DNA of 64,000 nucleotides from NCBI RefSeq assembly GCF_009870785.1, contig NZ_WTWX01000004.1:62001-126000 (forward strand). Direction: 5' to 3'. The DNA comes from Paenibacillus sp. An7 (lineage in GTDB: Bacteria; Bacillota; Bacilli; Paenibacillales; Paenibacillaceae). Below are positions 1-9,549 of the stretch, piece after piece. Every line of letters begins with the position of its first letter. Position 1 is the first letter of the stretch. The position numbers were made by a program, and so were the translations under genes. Below the pieces are notes generated by a model. That model was not told the origin of the DNA, ran no database searches, and was given only the letters and a program-made list of their open reading frames with translations.

Positions 1-25
1 TTATTGTAAAATTGAATACAGCGAA

Positions 26-220
26 ATCTTATCAAGAGTGGTGGAGGGACTGGCCCTTAGAAACCACAGCAACCGGCGAGCAATCGCACGGTGCTAATTC
101 TTGCTATTTAAGTTATATGCCGATTGTGGACTATAACTTGAATTGAGAGATGAGAGAGGAGCATTACCGTATACGGATGAACGGCCTTTCTCAAGTGTAA
201 TGGGATAGGTCGTTTTTTTT
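26..220 (+). ncRNA. SAM-I (S-box) riboswitch
   Basis: This is the leader of the met operon. The aptamer shows the hallmark S-box blocks: a paired start near 27-33 that can close with 149-155 (P1), the GAGGGACTGGCCC segment at about 44-57, and the AAACCACAGCAACCGG segment at 60-75. An expression platform follows, with a terminator hairpin (arms about 180-187 and 207-214) and a run of eight T at 213-220. S-adenosylmethionine binding in this family favours the terminator, so the downstream genes should be shut off when methionine is plentiful. Family assignment is from visible conserved blocks; the folding was done by eye. Confidence 0.95.
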
Positions 221-301
221 ATCTTCCGTGGGAATAAATTCGCTTCCTTACTAACCTCTCACTCTAGTATCCAACAAAACGTTTTTAAGGAGGAATAACC
301 C

Positions 302-1219
302 TTGCCCATTAAGATCCCTGATACTTTACCAGCTAAAGAAATTCTCGCAGGTGAGAATATTTTTGTTATGGATGAGACGCATGCTTTCAAACAGGACATT
401 CGCCCTTTACGTATAGGTATTCTCAATTTGATGCCTACGAAAGAGACAACGGAGACCCAGTTACTCCGGCTCATTGGCAATACACCTCTTCAAGTGGATG
501 TAATTCTAATTCATCCAAAATCGCATGTTTCAAAAAATACATCTCAAGAATATCTCGATATGTTCTACAAAACGTTTGATGAAGTAAAGGATCTGCGCTT
601 TGATGGGCTGATTATTACGGGAGCCCCGGTAGAACAGATGGAATTCGAAGAAGTGACATACTGGGAAGAAATTCAGCAGATTTTTAACTGGTCCAAAGCG
701 AATGTAACTTCTACGATGCATATCTGTTGGGCTTCACAAGCAGGGTTGTATCACCACTTTAATGTACCCAAAGTGGCACTTCCTGAAAAATGTTTCGGTG
801 TGTTTTCACACACGCTAAGTAAATCACATGTAAAACTCCTTCGAGGATTTGATGAGTTATTCCTTGCTCCTCATTCTCGTCATACCGAAGTACGGCGAGA
901 AGATATTGAGAAAGTGGCGGGGCTTGATATTTTATCAGAGTCAGAAGAAGCTGGAGTATACATTGTGGCAAGTGAGGATGGCAAACAGATCTTTGTGACA
1001 GGGCATTCCGAATATGATTCGTTATCCTTAAAGTGGGAATATGACCGCGATAAGGAGAGGGGATTAGATGTGAAAGTGCCTGACAACTATTTTCCAAATG
1101 ATGATCCGAGCAAGGTACCTTTGTCCAGCTGGAGAGCACATGCAAATTTATTGTTCTCGAACTGGCTTAACTACTATGTTTACCAAGCAACACCCTATGA
1201 CCTTGAAACACAAAAATAG
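302..1219 (+). CDS. metA: Homoserine O-acetyltransferase (MetA family)
   Basis: Activates homoserine for methionine synthesis, in the cytoplasm. The 305-residue protein matches the HTS (MetA) family length. Cys142 (in HICWASQ), His235 and Glu237 (in TGHSEYD) fit the family catalytic residues. Residue 111 is Glu ([10 protein letters not shown]) where the succinyl-using E. coli enzyme has Gly; in this family Glu111 goes with acetyl-CoA, so O-acetylhomoserine is the expected product. The start is TTG at 302, with an AAGGAGG ribosome binding site at 289-295. It is the first gene after the SAM riboswitch and 28 bp before the first trans-sulfuration gene, so the three genes probably form one operon. 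Confidence 0.94.
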   Translation: MPIKIPDTLPAKEILAGENIFVMDETHAFKQDIRPLRIGILNLMPTKETTETQLLRLIGNTPLQVDVILIHPKSHVSKNTSQEYLDMFYKTFDEVKDLRFDGLIITGAPVEQMEFEEVTYWEEIQQIFNWSKANVTSTMHICWASQAGLYHHFNVPKVALPEKCFGVFSHTLSKSHVKLLRGFDELFLAPHSRHTEVRREDIEKVAGLDILSESEEAGVYIVASEDGKQIFVTGHSEYDSLSLKWEYDRDKERGLDVKVPDNYFPNDDPSKVPLSSWRAHANLLFSNWLNYYVYQATPYDLETQK

Positions 1220-1247
1220 TCTATATATATAAGGGGGATATCACATT

Positions 1248-2432
1248 ATGGAAAACAAGTTGAAATTAGAAAGTAAGCTCGCACAAATAGGATCAGTTAA
1301 AGAACCTGTAACGGGAGCCATTAATTTTCCAATCTATCAATCGACTGCATTTAGACATCCTGAACTGGGAAAAAGCACGGGATTTGATTACATACGTACG
1401 ACAAACCCAACTCGAAAAGTACTAGAAGAAGCTGCAGCTGAACTGGAATCAGGGGATGCAGGTTTTGCCTGCAGTTCCGGTATGGCAGCCATCATGACGA
1501 TTTTCGCTAAGTTTGGGCAAGGGGATCATCTAATCATTTCGCTTGATCTATATGGGGGAACCTATCGTCTTGTGGAGCGAATCCTTGCTAAGAATGGAAT
1601 TACAGCAAGTTATGTAGATACGAACGATTTAGAGGCTCTTGAGAAGGTGCGTCAAGAAAATACAAAAGCGATTTTCATTGAAACTCCAACAAATCCGCTG
1701 ATGATGATTACGGATATTAAAGAAGTCTGTACATGGGCTAGAAAACACGAAATCTTGTCCATTGTAGATAATACGCTGCTTACTCCATTTTTTCAGCGCC
1801 CACTTGAACTTGGTGCGGATATCGTAATGCACAGTGCTACTAAATATCTTGGCGGGCATAACGATGTACTGGCAGGTCTTATTGTGACAAAAGGCAAAGA
1901 AATCTCGGAAGAGATCGCTTTTCTTCATAACTCGATTGGGGCCGTGTTATCGCCGAGCGATAGTTACCAGTTAATGCGCGGAATGAAGACGCTTGCGCTG
2001 CGTATGGAACGCCACGAATATAATGCAACAAAGGTAGCTGAATTTTTACTGTCACATGAACTGATTACCGATGTCTATTACCCTGCCTTGCCGGATCACC
2101 CGTCTTACGAAATTCAAAACAGACAGTCTAGTGGAAATACAGGCATCCTGTCTTTTAAAGTGAAAGATGCTCGTTATGTAGAACCGATTCTAAGACATAT
2201 AAAGCTCATTGCCTTTGCAGAAAGTTTGGGCGGGGTAGAGTCACTAATGACGTACCCTGTGGTACAGACTCATGCGGATATTCCTGCTGAGATTCGTAAT
2301 GCAGTAGGTCTCGATGATCGGCTGTTGCGCTTCTCTGTAGGAATTGAACATATTGATGATATTATAGAGGACTTAAATGCTGCATTTCACGAGGCAGCTT
2401 TAGAGCTGGAAGGAAGTGTTGTTCGTGGCTAA
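1248..2432 (+). CDS. metI: Cystathionine gamma-synthase / O-acetylhomoserine thiolyase (MetI type)
   Basis: A PLP enzyme of the Cys/Met metabolism family, 394 residues, expected to join O-acetylhomoserine with cysteine to give cystathionine, or with sulfide to give homocysteine. The PLP lysine lies in HSATKYLGGH near residue 198, and SSGMAA and the ETPTNP motif are typical of the fold. It is preceded by AAGGGGG and an ATG start. The next gene encodes a paralogue in which the same motifs recur, and their reading frames overlap. Assignment as the gamma-synthase rather than the beta-lyase rests on order, as in Bacillus metI-metC, and on metA being upstream; the motifs alone do not separate the two. 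Confidence 0.87.
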   Translation: MENKLKLESKLAQIGSVKEPVTGAINFPIYQSTAFRHPELGKSTGFDYIRTTNPTRKVLEEAAAELESGDAGFACSSGMAAIMTIFAKFGQGDHLIISLDLYGGTYRLVERILAKNGITASYVDTNDLEALEKVRQENTKAIFIETPTNPLMMITDIKEVCTWARKHEILSIVDNTLLTPFFQRPLELGADIVMHSATKYLGGHNDVLAGLIVTKGKEISEEIAFLHNSIGAVLSPSDSYQLMRGMKTLALRMERHEYNATKVAEFLLSHELITDVYYPALPDHPSYEIQNRQSSGNTGILSFKVKDARYVEPILRHIKLIAFAESLGGVESLMTYPVVQTHADIPAEIRNAVGLDDRLLRFSVGIEHIDDIIEDLNAAFHEAALELEGSVVRG

Positions 2433-3597
2433 TAAAAAAGAAGACCAGCATAACGATTATAAATTTGATACAAAGTTGCTGCATTTTGGGGCAGAGATTG
2501 ATGAGACAACCGGCGCATCCAGTGTGCCTATATATCAAGCCTCCACGTTCCATCATCATGATATTTTTTCACCGCCAACCCATGATTACAGTCGTTCAGG
2601 TAACCCAACGCGGCAGGCACTTGAAGATTATATCGCTCTTCTAGAGGGAGGAGTACGTGGTTTTGCTTATTCTTCGGGGATGGCTGCGATATCAAGTTCT
2701 CTTATGATTCTGTCTGCGGGTGATCATATTATTGCCACGGAAGATGTATACGGGGGAACATACCGCTTGCTAAGCAGCATTCTTACTAGGATGAATATTG
2801 AGACAACGTTCGTAGATATGACCGATCTTGCAAACGTAAAAGCCGCTTACCGTCCAAATACGAAAGCTGTATACATGGAGACTCCCTCAAATCCGACACT
2901 GCGTATTACAGATGTCGCGGGCATTACCGAATGGGCGAAGGAAAAGGGGCTTCTGACGCTGCTTGATAATACGTTCATGACACCTTATTACCAAAAGCCG
3001 ATTGAGCAAGGAGTAGATATTGTACTCCATAGTGCAACAAAATTCCTTGGTGGACACAGCGATGTACTTGCGGGGCTAGCTGTAGCAAGAACAGAAGCGA
3101 TTGGCGCGCAGCTGAAGCAGCTTCAAAATGGACTTGGCACTGTACTTGGCGCGCAAGAATCCTGGCTGCTCATGAGAGGAATGAAGACGCTTGGTGCTCG
3201 TATGGCTCATTCCGAGATTAGTGCGGCGAAACTTGCAGCTTGGCTTATGAGTCGCTCTGACATTCCTGCTGTATACTATCCGGGACTCCTTGATCATCCT
3301 GGACGAAAGGTACATGAGAAACAGTCTACCGGCTACGGTGCAGTGGTATCATTTGATGTAGGTTCAGGAGAACGTGCCAAAGCTGTGCTGAATAAAGTCC
3401 GTTTACCTCTTGTTGCTGTGAGTCTTGGTTCAGTAGAGAGTATCTTGTCCTATCCTGCAATGATGTCTCATGCAGCGATGCCGAAAGACTTTAGATTAGA
3501 ACGAGGAATAACAGATGGTCTGCTTCGTTTCTCCGTAGGACTTGAAGATATTGATGATTTAATTGCTGATTTGGATCAGGCATTATCTAACACATAA
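2425..3597 (+). CDS. metC: Cystathionine beta-lyase (MetC type)
   Basis: Second PLP enzyme of the trans-sulfuration pair, predicted to split cystathionine into homocysteine, pyruvate and ammonia. It has HSATKFLGGH with the PLP lysine near residue 204, SSGMAA and ETPSNP, about 390 residues. The frame is open from a GTG at 2416, but an AAGGAAG ribosome binding site at 2410-2416 fits better with GTG at 2425, which still overlaps the end of metI (stop 2430-2432). This points to translational coupling. A terminator follows at 3615-3647, ending the SAM-controlled operon. Confidence 0.87.
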   Translation: MANKKEDQHNDYKFDTKLLHFGAEIDETTGASSVPIYQASTFHHHDIFSPPTHDYSRSGNPTRQALEDYIALLEGGVRGFAYSSGMAAISSSLMILSAGDHIIATEDVYGGTYRLLSSILTRMNIETTFVDMTDLANVKAAYRPNTKAVYMETPSNPTLRITDVAGITEWAKEKGLLTLLDNTFMTPYYQKPIEQGVDIVLHSATKFLGGHSDVLAGLAVARTEAIGAQLKQLQNGLGTVLGAQESWLLMRGMKTLGARMAHSEISAAKLAAWLMSRSDIPAVYYPGLLDHPGRKVHEKQSTGYGAVVSFDVGSGERAKAVLNKVRLPLVAVSLGSVESILSYPAMMSHAAMPKDFRLERGITDGLLRFSVGLEDIDDLIADLDQALSNT

Positions 3598-3614
3598 CAT
3601 AAGGTTTTCTTCCC

Positions 3615-3647
3615 AAAAGAAGCATGCTAGCATTAGGTGCTTCTTTT
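3615..3647 (+). terminator. Rho-independent terminator of metA-metI-metC
   Basis: The arms AAAAGAAGCA and TGCTTCTTTT form a 10-bp perfect stem, with T residues at its 3' side, 18 bp after the metC stop codon. Confidence 0.8.
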
Positions 3648-3726
3648 CACATGTATCCTATGTTACGATATAAAAGACAATATTTGATATTATTGTTACA
3701 TTTCTTACGATAAGGGAGGCTGCCGT

Positions 3727-4866
3727 ATGAGTGCGGTGAACCATATCTTAAATAAAGCGTTGAACGGAGAGCGTCTGAATGTAGAAGATGCTATTGCTTT
3801 GTTTGAATCTGATGAAGTTGAAAAAATCGGTGAAGCAGCTCATGTAATTATGAAGCGGATGCATCCCGAACCAATCACCACCTTTGTTATTGGCAGAAAT
3901 ATTAACTACACGAACGTGTGCGACGTCTACTGTCGTTTTTGTGCGTTCTATCGCAGACCGGGCTCTGATGAAGGTTATGTACTACCGGATGAACTCATTT
4001 TCCAAAAGATCAAGGAAACGGAAGATGTAGGCGGAACTGAAATCCTGATGCAGGGCGGCACCAATCCGAATCTACCATTCAGCTACTATACTGATTTGCT
4101 TCGCGGTATTAAGGAACGATTCCCTAATATTACGATGCATTCTTTCTCACCAGCTGAAATTATGAAGATGAAAGAAGTATCGGATGGACTTTCTCTAGAA
4201 GAAGTGGTGCGTCAAATTCATGAAGCCGGACTTGATTCGCTTCCAGGCGGGGGCGCTGAAATCCTTGATGATCGGACTCGCCGCAAAATCAGTCGTCAAA
4301 AAGGATCATGGCGTGATTGGATGGACGTCATGCAAACTGCGCACCGTATTGGTATGAATACAACAGCTACAATGGTTATTGGTTTTGGTGAAACAATGGA
4401 AGAGAGAGCTTTGCATCTACAGCGTGTACGGGATGCTCAAGATGAATGTATTCAGAACGGATATGATTCGGAAGGATTCCTTGCGTTTATTCCATGGACT
4501 TTCCAGCCAGACAACACAAACCTGAAAAAAGAGCGTCAAACACCAGAAGCTTACCTAAAAACAGTAGCAATTAGTCGTTTGTTCCTCGATAATATCAAGA
4601 ATATTCAGTCTTCATGGGTAACGATGGGGCCTGAGGTAGGTAAACTTTCGCTTCGATATGGATGTAATGACTTTGGCAGTACGATGATAGAAGAGAATGT
4701 TGTATCTGCTGCGGGTGCAACTCATAAAGTCAATATTCATTCCATTCTGGATCTAATTCGTGAAACAGGTAACATTCCTGCTCAGCGAAATACAAAATAC
4801 GAAATTCTTCGTGTTTTTGATGAATCAGATCAAGCGGTTGTAAATGATTTTGTCATGCAGAACTAA
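3727..4866 (+). CDS. mqnC: Cyclic dehypoxanthinyl futalosine synthase (MqnC), radical SAM
   Basis: A radical SAM enzyme of the futalosine route to menaquinone; in the family it cyclises dehypoxanthine futalosine. The 379-residue protein has the iron-sulfur cluster motif Cys65-x3-Cys69-x2-Cys72 followed by AFYRR. That ending is the usual MqnC form, while MqnE enzymes tend to have AFSR. The sequences MQGGTNP and HSFSPAEI also fit. The start follows AAGGGAGG. No other mqn gene is in the window, so the gene stands alone between two terminators and is probably transcribed by itself. The other possible assignment, MqnE, is less likely. Confidence 0.86.
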   Translation: MSAVNHILNKALNGERLNVEDAIALFESDEVEKIGEAAHVIMKRMHPEPITTFVIGRNINYTNVCDVYCRFCAFYRRPGSDEGYVLPDELIFQKIKETEDVGGTEILMQGGTNPNLPFSYYTDLLRGIKERFPNITMHSFSPAEIMKMKEVSDGLSLEEVVRQIHEAGLDSLPGGGAEILDDRTRRKISRQKGSWRDWMDVMQTAHRIGMNTTATMVIGFGETMEERALHLQRVRDAQDECIQNGYDSEGFLAFIPWTFQPDNTNLKKERQTPEAYLKTVAISRLFLDNIKNIQSSWVTMGPEVGKLSLRYGCNDFGSTMIEENVVSAAGATHKVNIHSILDLIRETGNIPAQRNTKYEILRVFDESDQAVVNDFVMQN

Positions 4867-4924
4867 TAATTCTTATATAAAAATAAAGCGTACAAGCATA
4901 GCCGCTATGCTTGATGTAAATAGG

Positions 4925-4965
4925 AAAGACCCTTTGACTTCTATAAAGTCAAAGGGTCTTTTTTA
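4925..4965 (+). terminator. Terminator after mqnC
   Basis: A stem of AAAGACCCTTTGACT against AGTCAAAGGGTCTTT with a short loop and a T run. It overlaps the stop region of the convergent YitT-family gene and may serve both sides, although the T tract is much better on the plus strand. Confidence 0.85.
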
Positions 4966-5844
4966 TAACCGGTTCATATCTCTATCAAATAGAATGCTGG
5001 CATTCGGATCGATAGAACGAACGATATATTTGATTCGGCGAGATTCAAATAAATGTATTTTGTAATATAGTACAGGTAGTGATCCCCATGGCTCGGAGCG
5101 AAGTGTTGTCTCTTCAAGTCTGTCAACAAATGCTTCGGGATCACGATGTAACCGAGTCTTAATGGACTCCTCAATCCGGGCTTTCTCGGCACTTACGATG
5201 CAGATTTTACGGTTAAAGGTGTATCCTCTCAAAGAAAAATGAACACCTTCAAATGCAATTAGATAGGCGATGATGGAATACATCGCTTGCTGCGTTCCAA
5301 ATGTAACTCCTGCAGCGGTAAGCACAACTAAGTTCACCAGCATAATGACTCGTTCTAATCGATATTTAGATCGATGATTATAGGAGTGATCCAGCGGCCG
5401 GATCGTCAGTGTATCGAGCGTACCGCCTTCATATAACACCATCCCAATTCCAAGTCCGAGGAATAACCCACCGCAAGCCGCAGCAAGCAGTGGATGTTCA
5501 ATAAGAGCAGGAAAGGAGTGAAGCATAAGAGAGCTAAGTGAAAGAACAACGAGTCCAAGAACCGTTAATATAGCATATTGCCTCTGTACTCTTCGGTAAG
5601 AAAGAAGTATAAATGGCAAGTTGAATAAAAATAAGAAAAGTCCTAATCGCATCTCGGTTTGATAGGCGAACATGGCTGAAATTCCTGTTACACCGCCGAT
5701 GATGAGTTGATTGGGATGTAAAAATAGCTCAAGCCCAATAGATGCAAGAATTCCACCAAGAATAACGAATAATAATTTTTTTATCCATGTTCGGTAGGAT
5801 AGTTTGGCTGATGAGGAAAGAACGGAGTGTGGAGATTGATTCAT
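4963..5844 (-). CDS. YitT-family membrane protein (DUF161/DUF2179)
   Basis: A 293-residue membrane protein. About five hydrophobic segments lie between residues 22 and 205, including the family-typical HPNQLIIGGVTGISAM stretch near residue 45. A soluble DUF2179-like C-terminal domain follows (about 205-290). Family members are conserved in Firmicutes and mostly of unknown function; Bacillus has several paralogues, so I give no symbol. The start is well supported by AAAGGAGG eight bases upstream. It sits 36 bp after the end of the khtU gene on the same strand, so it could be cotranscribed with khtT-khtU. Confidence 0.87.
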   Translation of the reverse strand: MNQSPHSVLSSSAKLSYRTWIKKLLFVILGGILASIGLELFLHPNQLIIGGVTGISAMFAYQTEMRLGLFLFLFNLPFILLSYRRVQRQYAILTVLGLVVLSLSSLMLHSFPALIEHPLLAAACGGLFLGLGIGMVLYEGGTLDTLTIRPLDHSYNHRSKYRLERVIMLVNLVVLTAAGVTFGTQQAMYSIIAYLIAFEGVHFSLRGYTFNRKICIVSAEKARIEESIKTRLHRDPEAFVDRLEETTLRSEPWGSLPVLYYKIHLFESRRIKYIVRSIDPNASILFDRDMNRL

Positions 5845-5880
5845 CTTTGTTCCTCCTTTTCCTACATATTTGTGAAGCCT

Positions 5881-7128
5881 TTACTGATGATCTATAGGTT
5901 TTTCTTTTAACACTTTAGGTTTTGGTTTCTTCTTATTGTCTTCAAATTTAAATAGTTTATTAAGTCCACGGTAGATATGTTTCGATTCTTTCGTAAGCAG
6001 TGGTCCTAAGATCGCCAGAATTAAAACGTAGATAGCAGCGAAAGGCTGGATAATCAGCATGAGTCCGCCTGCTTGAGCCATGTTCGCAAGAATAATAGAG
6101 AACTCACCGCGTGATACGATGGTAAGACCAATATTCGAAGAGGCTTTTGTTGAAAGTCCCGCGCTTCGTCCTGCAAGCATACCGGCAATGAAGTTACCAA
6201 TGAGAGTAACAACGACCGCAATCAGAGCGAGCCAAACGGCTTCTCCTCCGAGGGACAAAGGATCAATTGATAATCCGAAGCTGAAAAAGAATATGGCACC
6301 AAAGAAGTCTTTGAATGGCATAATTAAATGTTCGATACGCTTCGCGTGAGTTGTTTCTGCAAGAACCAGTCCCACGAGAAGAGCACCGATTGCTTCAGCA
6401 ACGTGAATCGTTTCAGAGAACCCTGCTACGAGGAATAAAGAACCGAAGATAACAAGACCAAACAACTCATTATTACGAATATTAAGCAATTTATTGAGCA
6501 AAGGAACTAGTTTGCGTCCTACAATAATGACTGCGAGCATATATCCAAGTGCAATTAGCGCACTTAAAATGACACCGCCGACCGAAGAAGAATCACTGAG
6601 AACAAGTCCTGAAAGAATGGAAATGTATACAGCGAGGAATACATCTTCAAACATAATAATTCCAAGAATCATTTCCGTTTCAGGATTAGCGGTTCTTTTC
6701 AAATCAACTAATACTTTCGCTACAATGGCACTAGACGAAATCGTCGTAATCCCTGCAATAATCAGTACTTCCGCGATCGGAAATTTTGCCATAAATCCTA
6801 GCAAAAGTCCAAGCGTAAAGTTAATGCCTAAATAGATACTTCCACCAACTACAATTGATTTTCCTGACTTAATTAGTCGTCCGACTGAGAATTCAAGTCC
6901 TAGATAGAAGAGCAAGAAGAGCACACCTATACGACCAAGGAAGGAAATAAAAGGCTCGCTCTCAATAAAACGAAAATCAAGATGCCATATCTGTGCGGCA
7001 TGCGGTCCTACTGCCATACCAATCAAAATATAGAAAGGGATGACAGAAAAACGCAATTTTGAAGAAATCAGTCCGGCTGCCGCGATGAGTGCAATTGCCA
7101 AACCGACTTCAAGTACTAAATGATCCAT
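5881..7128 (-). CDS. khtU: K+/H+ antiporter, membrane subunit KhtU (CPA2 family)
   Basis: A monovalent cation:proton antiporter of the CPA2 family, with about twelve hydrophobic segments, GVLFLLFYLGLEFSVG near residue 65, and ISSSAIVAKVLVDLKR and SRGEFSIILAN motifs. It closely resembles Bacillus subtilis YhaU/KhtU from the first residues on. That resemblance places the start at ATG 7128 (MDHLVLEVG). An ATG at 7146 is also open and would overlap the upstream gene by 14 bp. Its partner KhtT is encoded immediately upstream; together they export K+ in exchange for protons, with the soluble subunit gating the channel. The tail is rich in Lys and Pro. Confidence 0.9.
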   Translation of the reverse strand: MDHLVLEVGLAIALIAAAGLISSKLRFSVIPFYILIGMAVGPHAAQIWHLDFRFIESEPFISFLGRIGVLFLLFYLGLEFSVGRLIKSGKSIVVGGSIYLGINFTLGLLLGFMAKFPIAEVLIIAGITTISSSAIVAKVLVDLKRTANPETEMILGIIMFEDVFLAVYISILSGLVLSDSSSVGGVILSALIALGYMLAVIIVGRKLVPLLNKLLNIRNNELFGLVIFGSLFLVAGFSETIHVAEAIGALLVGLVLAETTHAKRIEHLIMPFKDFFGAIFFFSFGLSIDPLSLGGEAVWLALIAVVVTLIGNFIAGMLAGRSAGLSTKASSNIGLTIVSRGEFSIILANMAQAGGLMLIIQPFAAIYVLILAILGPLLTKESKHIYRGLNKLFKFEDNKKKPKPKVLKEKPIDHQ

Positions 7129-7132
7129 CGGT

Positions 7133-7630
7133 TCACCAACTTCCATCCTTCAAGATTTGTTTTAATTTTTGTTGCTGATGTCTTTCTCCGACCGCGACCA
7201 CTGTCGAGTCTGCTGGAATCTTCACATCAGGACCAGGGCTTACATGTTTATTTTTGTTATTCTTATCGACTACGGCAATAATGGTTGCCCCTGAGTTCTG
7301 ACGGATATCCAGTTCACCAATGGATTTACCGACACAACTGTAATTTGCATCAATTTTATACCATTCAATAATAAGATCATCGAGCGTCATCTCCATACGC
7401 TCCAGTTGTTTTGGTTTGTAAGTCATCCCGCCCACGATCGCTGCAAGCTGTCTTGCTTCGTAGTCTTCCAGCGTAATCATTGAAATACTTTGTTCTGGAT
7501 CATTATATTCAAAGTGATACATTTCACGTCTTCCGTCGTCATGAATCACAACAATAACTTTGTCACCACTGCTTGTCGTCGCTTGAAATTTACGTCCGAT
7601 TCCTGGCAGGTCAGTTTCACGAATTTCCAT
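7133..7630 (-). CDS. khtT: KhtT, regulatory subunit of the K+/H+ antiporter
   Basis: A 165-residue soluble protein with an N-terminal domain (about 1-70) and a C-terminal RCK_C/TrkA-C domain (about 75-160) that binds regulatory ligands in this family. The opening [11 protein letters not shown] and [12 protein letters not shown] match Bacillus subtilis YhaT/KhtT. It is the first gene of a pair with khtU and is probably translationally coupled to it. In B. subtilis a third small gene, khtS, precedes khtT. The short gene upstream here (7713-8082) does not look like it. Confidence 0.9.
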   Translation of the reverse strand: MEIRETDLPGIGRKFQATTSSGDKVIVVIHDDGRREMYHFEYNDPEQSISMITLEDYEARQLAAIVGGMTYKPKQLERMEMTLDDLIIEWYKIDANYSCVGKSIGELDIRQNSGATIIAVVDKNNKNKHVSPGPDVKIPADSTVVAVGERHQQQKLKQILKDGSW

Positions 7631-7712
7631 ATAGATTAAATCCCCCTAAAGTTTGTTTATAGCCATGAAGCTTTCATAGCAGCATACATAAAGTGTTTAC
7701 CATTCGGTTTCT

Positions 7713-8082
7713 CTATGCACTTACAAACGTGGAGGTGAATTTAACGGGTTTAAGATAAAGCCGGCGCTTTATATTGTCATAAAACACCTTGAATGGCGGT
7801 TCGATCATGGGAACCCGAAAGATCATCAGAATGGACAGTATCGTAAAGAGGTATTGCAAAGGGTTGACGGCATTTAACTTTAGAGGCAACATCGATTTTC
7901 GGATCATGGCTTTGGGGTGATTATTCCCCGAGAAATCCATGGGTTCCATGGTTGAATCGTGATCGAAAATAGAATGTGACCCTGCAGTCGTGTTACCGAG
8001 GGTGGGGATTTGATAAGAAAAAATCACAAATAGACATAGAAAAATCAGTAAGAAACGCTGTATCCAATTCTCTTTTTTCATC
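7713..8082 (-). CDS. Small membrane protein of unknown function
   Basis: A 122-residue protein that I do not recognise. The start at 8082 is chosen because a GAGAGGGGG ribosome binding site lies just upstream; the frame stays open back to 8192, but that extension lacks a good site. It has a hydrophobic N-terminal segment (about 8-25, signal peptide or anchor), a polar stretch rich in Asp, His and Ser, and a second hydrophobic segment near residue 75-92 (YLFTILSILMIFRV). The C-terminus is basic. The neighbours, khtT and ytxC, do not suggest a role. Confidence 0.6.
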
Positions 8083-8255
8083 CCATCCCCCTCTCTGCAA
8101 GATACTGTTACTAAAATAATAACACAAATTTGTTTGGACTCCAAATCCGTTTTTCTTTTTATCATTCTGAGAATACATGTCATTCTTTCCATTAAGCCGC
8201 TTCGTATATCCCCTTCGACCGGACCATATAATATTTAGAGAAGGGAGTGGGTCTT

Positions 8256-9191
8256 GTGGAATTGTTCGCGGTATGGACAGAAGTAAACAGCCAATCAGCA
8301 GAAGATTGCTTTTATCGATTTATCAAAAATAAAACAAAAGGTCTACATATAAGCAAACAAGGCTTTCGATTTTCCTTTAGGAAATATGAAGGCAAGGCAG
8401 CATGGATATGTAAAGGAACGGAAAGTCATCCCGGTTTTAAGGAAGGTCTGCCACGGATGTATCAGATTTTGGCTGCAGGTGTAGCTGATTACATTCTTGA
8501 TCAAAAAGAAGAGGAACAGCTGAGTCACATCCTGAAGCGAGAATGCGTAAATATGGATGCTGAGGAACTTTCGCGGGTCAAAACAATATGCGAACCGCTG
8601 CTGAGATCAAGATTCGAAACAGAGCAGGGGACAAGAGAACGAAGGCATGCCAAGCTAACGGAAGGGCTTATACAAGGTATGAAAGAAATACCTATAATTC
8701 ATCTGGATGGAGTACTGCGATTTCGGATGCAGAGTTATAAGAAAGAACTTCATGAAATTGTGGAATATGCACTAGATGAATTTTATATGGATCGGCAGTA
8801 TGAGGAGTTTATGAGTCTTTTGAAATATTTTGTTTATTTCCAAGAGACGAAGGTGCCTCTCGTGCATGTTGTGCATAAAGATCAGCACGAATTTGTCTTG
8901 TATGATGAATACATGCGTCCTATGGTACTGCCTCCCGATGAAAGTGTCGTTATGGAAATGCCAGGTATAGAACTTGAAATGGAAGTCGAAGATATGATTA
9001 TCAGCAGGCTGATCTCCATTTCTCCGAAGAAAATGAAACTGCATACACAGACAGAAGATTTTCCGGTTATCCGATCCATTACACAGATTTTTGAAGATCG
9101 AGTGGAAATTTGCCATAATTGCAGACATTGCCGCAACGTGAAAGAAGCGGGACAGCTAGCGCTTGACGAAGAGGAATCTTTGGAATTATAA
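8256..9191 (+). CDS. ytxC: YtxC family, putative sporulation protein
   Basis: A 311-residue protein resembling YtxC, a conserved family annotated as sporulation-related with no known reaction. In Bacillus subtilis ytxC lies next to thrS, and the same order is seen here. It is hydrophilic and predicted cytoplasmic, with a conserved central part around HLDGVLRFRMQSYKKELHEI (about residue 150). The frame opens with GTG at 8247, but the AAGGGA ribosome binding site at 8241-8246 is too close for it; GTG at 8256 has normal spacing. CHNCRHCR near the C-terminus holds two Cys pairs. Confidence 0.85.
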   Translation: MELFAVWTEVNSQSAEDCFYRFIKNKTKGLHISKQGFRFSFRKYEGKAAWICKGTESHPGFKEGLPRMYQILAAGVADYILDQKEEEQLSHILKRECVNMDAEELSRVKTICEPLLRSRFETEQGTRERRHAKLTEGLIQGMKEIPIIHLDGVLRFRMQSYKKELHEIVEYALDEFYMDRQYEEFMSLLKYFVYFQETKVPLVHVVHKDQHEFVLYDEYMRPMVLPPDESVVMEMPGIELEMEVEDMIISRLISISPKKMKLHTQTEDFPVIRSITQIFEDRVEICHNCRHCRNVKEAGQLALDEEESLEL

Positions 9192-9204
9192 TAACTGGTA
9201 TTAA

Positions 9205-9488
9205 AAGCAATGACAAAGACATGAGCCGTAGAGACTGGGCCGTACAGAGAGAAGAAACCTGGCTGTAATTTCTTCCGGATACCAACTGCGACTTACCCCT
9301 TTGTAGCTGTGGTTTAGAACGCTTGCATTTATGCAGACAAGTAAGAACCGCCGGATTCATGCCCGTTATCTTGCATGCTTCAATGAGGGTTGTCCTGTTT
9401 ATGTACAGTAGTGCATGATTAGAGACAACTGAATTAGGGTGGAACCACGAGTATTACACTCGTCCCTTTGCCGGGACGGGTGTTTTTT
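9205..9488 (+). ncRNA. Threonine T-box leader of thrS
   Basis: The T-box sequence AGGGTGGAACCACG is at 9436-9449, and a terminator hairpin follows (arms 9457-9466 and 9473-9482, then TTTTTT). The upstream 230 bases contain stem I elements. An ACC codon within GGATACCAAC near 9277 is a candidate specifier for tRNA-Thr, but I could not fold the stem to prove it. Uncharged tRNA pairing with the antiterminator would let transcription continue into thrS. Confidence 0.93.
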
Positions 9489-9549
9489 GCGTCTGCAATA
9501 AACATAGCATCGTTCCCCGGCATCCAAAAGGATAAAGGAGGAAATAACA

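Noticed and set aside
759..1145. 128-residue minus-strand frame inside metA
   Set aside because: It lies wholly within a strongly supported gene on the other strand, has no ribosome binding site and no family resemblance; it is a shadow frame.
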